A DNA stretch of 64,000 nt, from positions 1,860,001-1,924,000 of the forward strand of contig MOWL01000001.1 in assembly GCA_002110485.1 (NCBI GenBank), given 5' to 3'. This DNA comes from Emergomyces orientalis (lineage: Eukaryota > Ascomycota > Eurotiomycetes > Onygenales > Ajellomycetaceae). Below the pieces are notes generated by a model. That model was given only the letters and a program-made list of their open reading frames with translations. It made no database searches and had not been told where the DNA came from. The position numbers and the translations under genes are program-made. Below are positions 58,234 through 64,000 of this stretch, in pieces (within the stretch, counting starts at the first letter, position 1; the number at the start of each line of letters is the position of its first letter).

Positions 58234-60388
58234 CTACCCCCTCCTCTCCAAAAATACCTCAAAAGGCGGTGGTTTCGCCGTGAAATAATCCCTCCAGCCA
58301 GGCTCCTGCTCATCGAAGTACGATAATGGCGATGCAGCAGTAGTTGCAGATGCAGGTTTACCTTTTTGGCTGTTATTATCCATATGCAAACGAACAGTGA
58401 AAGTCCGGAAAATCAACGCGATCACCAGACGCAGCTCCATGAGTGCCAAGGTTTTCCCCACGCAGGAGTTGGCGCCTTTTAGGAAGGGGTTGAAGGCTTC
58501 TTTCCGCTTGATTAGGTTTGAGGAGGCGGCGGAAGGGAGCCAGCGCTCGGGGATGAAGGAGGTTGGTTGGTCGAAGTAGCGGGGGTCTGGATGTCCGCGT
58601 GAGGTGAGTGTAAGTGTGAGTGTGAGTGGTAATGGGATGCTAAAAGAGAGAAAAAGAAAGGGGAAGTGAGAGGCTGGGAGGTTGGAGGACTCACCGCGAT
58701 GCAGCGTGTATGTAGGCGTATACACGAGTGTGTTACCAGGAATCCATTTGCCAGCAATCTGTGCACCCTCAGGAGGCGTCATGCGTTCCATTCCCCCTGG
58801 TGCCCCTGGATACAAGCGGAGGGTTTCCAAGATGACAGCCTCCAGCATCGGGGCGTTGTTGGCGGCAGATAGTTTATGATAAGAAATGTCGTCGATGCCT
58901 GTGAGGAGAGTGTCGAGTTCCTGCTGGAGGAGAGTTTGTTTATCTGGGTGAGTGGCGAGGACGTAGATGATGGTGGTAAGAGTGGCTGCGACTGTGTCGC
59001 TGCCGGCAGTGATGGCTAGTTCGGAGTCGTAGACGAGGTCACCAGGGACGGAGAATCCGGGGAAAACGAGTGGGGTGGAAGTGGCAGGCGAGCCTGGGGA
59101 GTCATCGAGGAGATAGGAGAAGAGGTCTTTACAGGTTGTTCCTAGCTGGATACCCCGTGACGACGATCCAATGAGTCAGTTCAAACGAAACAGAGGCGGG
59201 GAGGCAGAATGGAACAAGCCATCTCGTTGTTGATCATCTTCCTCGAACATTAATTTAGAAGCATATATTCTTAGATACCTTCATTCTTTCCGAAATCTTA
59301 CGCGCGTGGTTCGTTACCCGTGTTGCCCATATCGCGCGTAATACAGGAAGCCTTTGCAAAAGAATAAACGTCCACGGGACGCAGACGAGGCTCCCAGTTA
59401 CTGGCCTGGACATCTCGAACGTTTCAAGAATTTCTGCTGCTTTTCCGTCTCTTACCATGTTAAACGGTTTGCTAAATGCAACCTCGCCGATGACGTCGAA
59501 CGCGAAGTAGTTCATCCACGGGCCGATTAAAATAGGCTTGCCATCCTGTGTTTTCGCGCTCAGTTGGTTTAGGAGATCTGCGCAGTGGCCTAGTATTTTG
59601 GGCTCGTATGTGGTCAAAGCTGGAGACGGTTTTGTTCATTTGAGTTATATATGTAAGTGAATGTTATTCGAATCGAGCGTAAGAAAGCGCGAGGATAGCT
59701 GGCCAACCTTTAATGCCAAGACCGCGATCCCAGATTCTCCGCCTTCTGGCATGGGCATCTTTGTCACGGATCATTTGCAGAGATGTGAATGGGTAATTGA
59801 TGTCGTAGAACGGGCCCTTGACACACACAGTCCCTGGACCATGGATATCGCGGACAGCATCGACATGGTTGATTGAGATGCCTCGGGGGTCTGGTGAAAG
59901 GTGGTCAGATATATGGGGGCATCTAGATTCATAAATTGACAAGTAGAGCCTGATCATACTGTTGGCTAAAAGGTAGAAGTAAATGGTAACGTACGAACGC
60001 GAACGAAATCTCCACACTTCCCGTGAAGTTGCTGTACCTTTACCGGAAGCTTGAATTCAGGCACGGTGACCTTGATAGCCCAAAATGCGGTCAATCTCCA
60101 AGCCAAAGGGCCTGGGAAATCCTTTAGAGGATGGAACCAGCCACGGTAGAGGCCAATGCTCCCGAAGAGCCCGGTCATGTAGCTTATCCAGAATGTTGGC
60201 ACCAGGAACAATGTGCTGAGAACCGACAGGTCCGTCAGGGCGAAGGTCGCTACTGGGCTTAGGCCCATGGCGCAGGCGTAGGTTGCCACCACAATGGGAG
60301 TATATCGGTCCCATTCGCCATGCTTGAAGAGAAGAAGGTGGGAGATGGCACCCAGTATGATGCCTGTGGTGCAAAGTAGTTGCAACAT
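58234..60388 (-). CDS. Cytochrome P450 monooxygenase
   Basis: A 573-residue microsomal P450 in five exons: 60388-59995, 59890-59708, 59619-59279, 59145-58695 and 58586-58234. The N-terminus has three hydrophobic spans rather than one (LLCTTGIILGAISHLLLF; YTPIVVATYACAMGLSPVA; LSVLSTLFLVPTFWISYM), as in fungal P450s annotated as tryprostatin B 6-hydroxylase-like. The proline hinge is FHPLKDFPGPLAW. The I-helix oxygen-binding motif is AGSDT (about 351), the K-helix is ETLR (about 414) and the PERF-like motif is FIPERWL. The haem loop is NPFLKGANSCVGKTLA with Cys near 498; Asn replaces the usual Arg of FxxGxRxCxG. The ATG at 60388 is the first in frame. The junction 59279/59145 could instead use a slightly different acceptor. 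No other biosynthetic gene is nearby, so the substrate is unknown. Confidence 0.88.
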
Positions 60389-63300
60389 TACGCCCAATTC
60401 GTTTCTTTCTTTCGCTGTCTTCTAGGTTGAGCTAGCAGGAGACACTTCGCACTCACGCCTATAACCAGTTTTCCACCATATGATAAAAGAGAATAGCTGG
60501 TATAGGAACGGTAGCTAAGGTGGAAAGACGATCCAAGTGATTATGGATAGTCAATTGCAAATGAAGTTAGTCAGCTTTGCAGTTAACAAGGAGAGGAAGT
60601 TGCACGAAGAGATGTCCGTGAACTCATGATCAGGCTCATATATGTCGTCCAAGGTTATGTCAATTGAGAAACTGAATAAGAGACATTAGGCAAAGACAGA
60701 ACTTGACTATCTTCATGCAGCTAAACCGTCAACAATACTGAAAGCTGACGGACGATACTCTGAGACGTTTTCCATGTTGGGGATGTGATTGGGTTGTATA
60801 TGTCCCACCCCGCCGCCTCCACAATCCCTACCTGTCGCTTGACGGTAATTGGATATTTGACGTTTGTAGTTTTTCTCTTTTTCCACCGCTGGTGCAGTAG
60901 GCTGGAGTTAAATTAAGAACCTCACCATGCTCCCTCAGGGTTACGGACTTCAGAGGTTATCCGCCATAGCTAGTTGTCTCCAAGGTTGCGGCAGCCCAAC
61001 CTTGCAATTCGACAGGATATGGCAACGGCCGTAACATGCAACTACATACTCGAATTGACGGGTGATGGAAACAGCTCACGGTGGGCTGTCGACAGTGCCC
61101 AGGAAAGAAACTTGTTTCTCTGCCCAACTTTGTCAATCGAGGGGGAGCCTGTAGTTTGACATGGTTTAAGAATGCTGACTAGTTAGAGTAATGAAACCCA
61201 TCAAAGTTTTCTGCCAAAGTTGTGTTTTATCTGCGGGGAATCGGTAAGCAGGAAAGAACTTATGCGCGTTTGACCCCCAGATACTGTTAGGTCATACATA
61301 GTACTACTACATGATGCACACATATATTAGCTCCCACTAGATTTGGCTTCTCATCCCTAGGTAACAATCAACCAACCACATCCATCATCCTCTTCGAGAT
61401 AACGTATTTCACGGCGAGTATACCATTTTAGTGTGAGAGATTACCTTGTTGTGCTTGTCTTGTTTGGCTTGTAGGTAGCCTCTCACACGAAATTGATGTA
61501 GTAGTGGTACAGTACAGAGTGGGCAAAGCTCGCCGTGAAATACGTTTACCTAACCACATGCGCCTAAGCGTAAGTTGGTTATTCATCCACTGACTAATGG
61601 CTCCCTGCCTACAAATCACTGTCTAAAGTCGAGGGGAGAGGATCGATGTGCAGGCTAAATGGATACTGATGCTGCTGGGCAAAATGTCGTTTCAGCATCC
61701 TTGACGCATGGTATACATGTTCAGTACAATTGCATCTGTCGGCATTATTGAAATCGTTCATCGACTATCTAGATATTGGATAAATCTTACTGTTGCAACT
61801 AAACGTCCCTCATTTATCAATTTCTTTGATTGCCAAACAATATCTAACCAGGCATATGTCGGGCCAATATTTCCAACATCAATGACCATTCGGTCACTGA
61901 CAATCCCCCTGTGCATATGCGCCTTGCCATCAGAGACAGATCGCCTATCCTTAAAAATGTTATACGCCGCACATGTTGAAAGTACATGGCAGTCTCCATG
62001 ACCCAGAGACACGAACGATGCTAAAAAATCCTCTGAACTCTTCCAACAATGGGCACAATTTTTCCGATTCAATACAGCCGTTAAGGGAAACATTTTTCAG
62101 CTCTCGTCACCTCAAGACCAGATATTTTCTTCTGCTAATCCTAACCCCTTACTGCAGGATATTGATCATATGTCCAAACCCTATGTCGGGATCTCCCATT
62201 TACCTGACTCAAGCAAACTAAGCCCGGAGCCGCTCGAGTAGGTATGCGAAATTATGCGATGCTCACGATCGGATCCCGCTTTCAGAGCGAAAGATACATG
62301 GAAGCTGAACGAGATACTTACGGTAAAAGGCGTCATTAGCGCGTCAGCCGGAGCTTTACAGAACTGGGAGATGCCAAAACTGAGGATATCTAGATAGTGG
62401 ATAGTACAAGAAGAGTGAGATTACAAGCATTGCACGAAAGAGAATACTCAGCTGAGCAAGTGCTTCTGCTAAATTATCTCATTGAAGAGGAACTTTTTTC
62501 ATGACCCGTTAGAGGATTTGCTGAACATGATTTTGTTTTGAGCAGACCAATGACAGCACCATGGTGAAATCCTTTTAGAATACTAGCTAGGACATTCAAA
62601 GGGATTTGCATGGCATATTAGCCACCACTTCTCCAGCTCCCATCCAGGTCCATCATTACGACTTCTGCATGTTCCCCCCAAAACATTTAGACTGAATTGA
62701 CGGGTTCCTGACAATGGCTTCCTTGCTTTGGTATATTTGAGATTGGCCACCTTAGATCTGATCTGAAACTTTTTCATGGAAACTATGGTGATTGTATCTC
62801 GACGGGATCGGCTCACATTTGGCGGAATACAAACTTCCTGGATTCAGGCTGATCAGCTTTGTGAAGCAAATACTACCATCTCCCTGGTTAATTTTCATGC
62901 GCTCAATGCAATGACCCTAGAGTGATGAAACATGAAACAGGAGTGGCCCACGTTTTGTCCCTAAATCTGCTATGGCTGATCTCCTGGAGAAATAAAGTCA
63001 TGGAAAGGTGGATGATACTGTCTAGAAAAGAGTATAAAGTGTTTTTTTAAGATGGATGCTGGGGGGTTTTATAGCCTCAACCTGGCGTCTATTCGCCCAG
63101 GGGCATTATGACTGTGCTAGCTAACATAGAACAAGCCATGACAGGAATACACATTTGCATCAGCAGCCGCGAGGCCGGAATCGCCTCTCTCAGCTACTGG
63201 CTGACGAGGGAGGAAGTTTGTCCAGAATATGGCCAAAGGCGCGCAGAAGGATGGGACAATCTTAAGCAGTGGCATCTCGAAAATTATTTAGCGATGATCC

Positions 63301-63867
63301 GCGGGTTATACCTTACAATTGTCCCTAATTTTGTTCATTCATGCATTTATTCTGTTCAAATCTGTATACACCGCATCCTGCGGAGAGCACAGCACGCTCA
63401 CTGGGGTAATGACATGAGTTTATTTCCGGATTTTTTATTTAATACATAGATCATAGCTATAAATATCGGTATCGATATTAATATTATCTCTCTCATTTCT
63501 CTATGTACACTTCCCGTAATATTCGTCCAATATGTGCTCTAGGTAAGATAGTTTCGATGGTGAAGTGTGGTAATTTTAATCGGTAACCCCAAATACTAGT
63601 ATTTGAACCTAATATGCCCAGGTTATATACACCAAGCGTGACAATACAGGATACATCATCGTGGCCTCTTCTGGAACATCTTTAACCTCAACTTTCACCT
63701 CACTGTCCTCATTCCCCTTTCCTCTCATATCTCCAACGACAATCAACTCTTCCACAACGCCAATCACAAACCCAAATTTATCTCTATTCTTTTTTTAGTC
63801 CCGAAATCATACCTCCTCCCAATTTCTCCATCCAATCCTCTTATCAAGGACGCTCCCCCATAACACA
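60389..63867. other. Spacer upstream of the P450 with degenerate-looking DNA
   Basis: It contains the P450 promoter, an imperfect palindrome at 61401-61546 and scattered open frames (61758-62093 minus, 62583-62816 minus, 63108-63449 plus) that match no family I recognise. The last 250 bases are C/T-rich and lead into the putative gene at the right edge. Confidence 0.45.
61401..61546. repeat. 146-nt imperfect palindrome with perfect 18-bp ends
   Basis: The 18 bases 61401-61418 (aacgtatttcacggcgag) are the exact reverse complement of 61529-61546. A second pair, gtgtgagag (61431-61439) and ctctcacac (61480-61488), is nested inside, followed by tacc (61442-61445) and ggta (61474-61477). The unpaired centre is about 28 nt. 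The right arm has extra bases between the paired blocks. This could be a small MITE with terminal inverted repeats or a transcribed hairpin. No clear target-site duplication is visible. Confidence 0.7.
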
Positions 63868-64000
63868 ATGGTAAGAAACTAGATCTCTGCGTCCCCGAAC
63901 CCCGACCACATCATCGCGAAGCATCCGAACCAATTCTTCACCTCTCCAGAACCTCGAATAGATCTCGAAAATGAAGAGAAGACCACTGCTAACCCAGACC
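63868..64000 (+). CDS. Probable start of a gene; first exon is only ATG
   Basis: After a C/T-rich leader, the sequence taacacaATG is followed at once by gtaaga, a good splice donor. The first exon would then carry the start codon alone, a structure common in fungal ribosomal protein genes, with the second exon beyond the window edge. Read without splicing, the frame continues GTAAGAAAC and stops at TAG (63880-63882), which supports an intron. The product cannot be named. A second ATG at 63971 is open to the edge and is an alternative start. Confidence 0.35.

Noticed and set aside
58234..60388. P450 and zinc-cluster regulator as part of a secondary-metabolite cluster
   Set aside because: They are about 9 kb apart with a housekeeping Golgi gene between them, and no synthase, transferase or transporter is present.
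61758..62093. Minus-strand frame with GHGD considered as an aminoglycoside-phosphotransferase-like kinase relic
   Set aside because: Only four residues fit the catalytic loop; the following Asn and the DWE-type motif are absent.

Overview
The window is nuclear DNA of a filamentous ascomycete. Genes are interrupted by short introns (about 47 to 250 nt) with GT..AG ends and CTGAC/CTAAC-like branch sites, intergenic leaders are pyrimidine-rich, and the proteins are of Pezizomycotina type (Zn2Cys6 regulator, DUF2457 protein, Inp2/vezatin-like protein, UPF0658 protein). The gene models fit a eurotiomycete, probably of the order Onygenales, because of the very long gene-poor spacers; that placement is inference. 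No virus, toxin gene, CRISPR array, rRNA or intact transposon was seen.

Layout. 1-2652 (+): 3' part of the TPR subunit of TFIIIC (Tfc4/tau131). 3023-5247 (-): patatin-like phospholipase. 5248-15791: a spacer of about 10.5 kb with no supportable gene. 15792-18306 (+): leucine-rich-repeat protein. 20062-20132 (+): tRNA-His(GUG). 21885-23284 (+): PP1 catalytic subunit. 26530-27808 (-): Sar1 GTPase. 29114-31375 (-): acidic DUF2457 protein. 34042-34134 (+): tRNA-Asp(GUC) with an intron. 36798-40181 (-): ASPM-like calponin-homology/IQ protein. 42887-44997 (+): vezatin/Inp2-like membrane protein. 45846-47067 (+): PCNA. 47716-49395 (-): Zn2Cys6 transcription factor. 49396-55412: a second spacer of about 6 kb. 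55413-56716 (+): UPF0658 Golgi membrane protein. 58234-60388 (-): cytochrome P450. 60389-63867: spacer with a long inverted repeat. 63868 to the edge: probable start of another gene whose first exon is just the ATG.

Most genes are conserved housekeeping functions: Pol III transcription, the replication clamp, mitotic phosphatase and spindle proteins, COPII budding, Golgi and peroxisome membrane proteins. They are not an operon or a metabolite cluster; the lone P450 and zinc-cluster regulator are separated by unrelated genes. The two intact tRNA genes and the TFIIIC subunit belong to the same Pol III system, but this proximity is probably chance.

The most striking observation is PCNA. The reading frame matches PCNA exactly (258 aa) but there is no genomic ATG. 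A 61-nt intron appears to split the start codon A|TG, so only spliced mRNA would carry it. Other first exons here are also tiny (Sar1 19 nt, LRR protein 42 nt, vezatin-like 49 nt, and ATG alone at the right edge).
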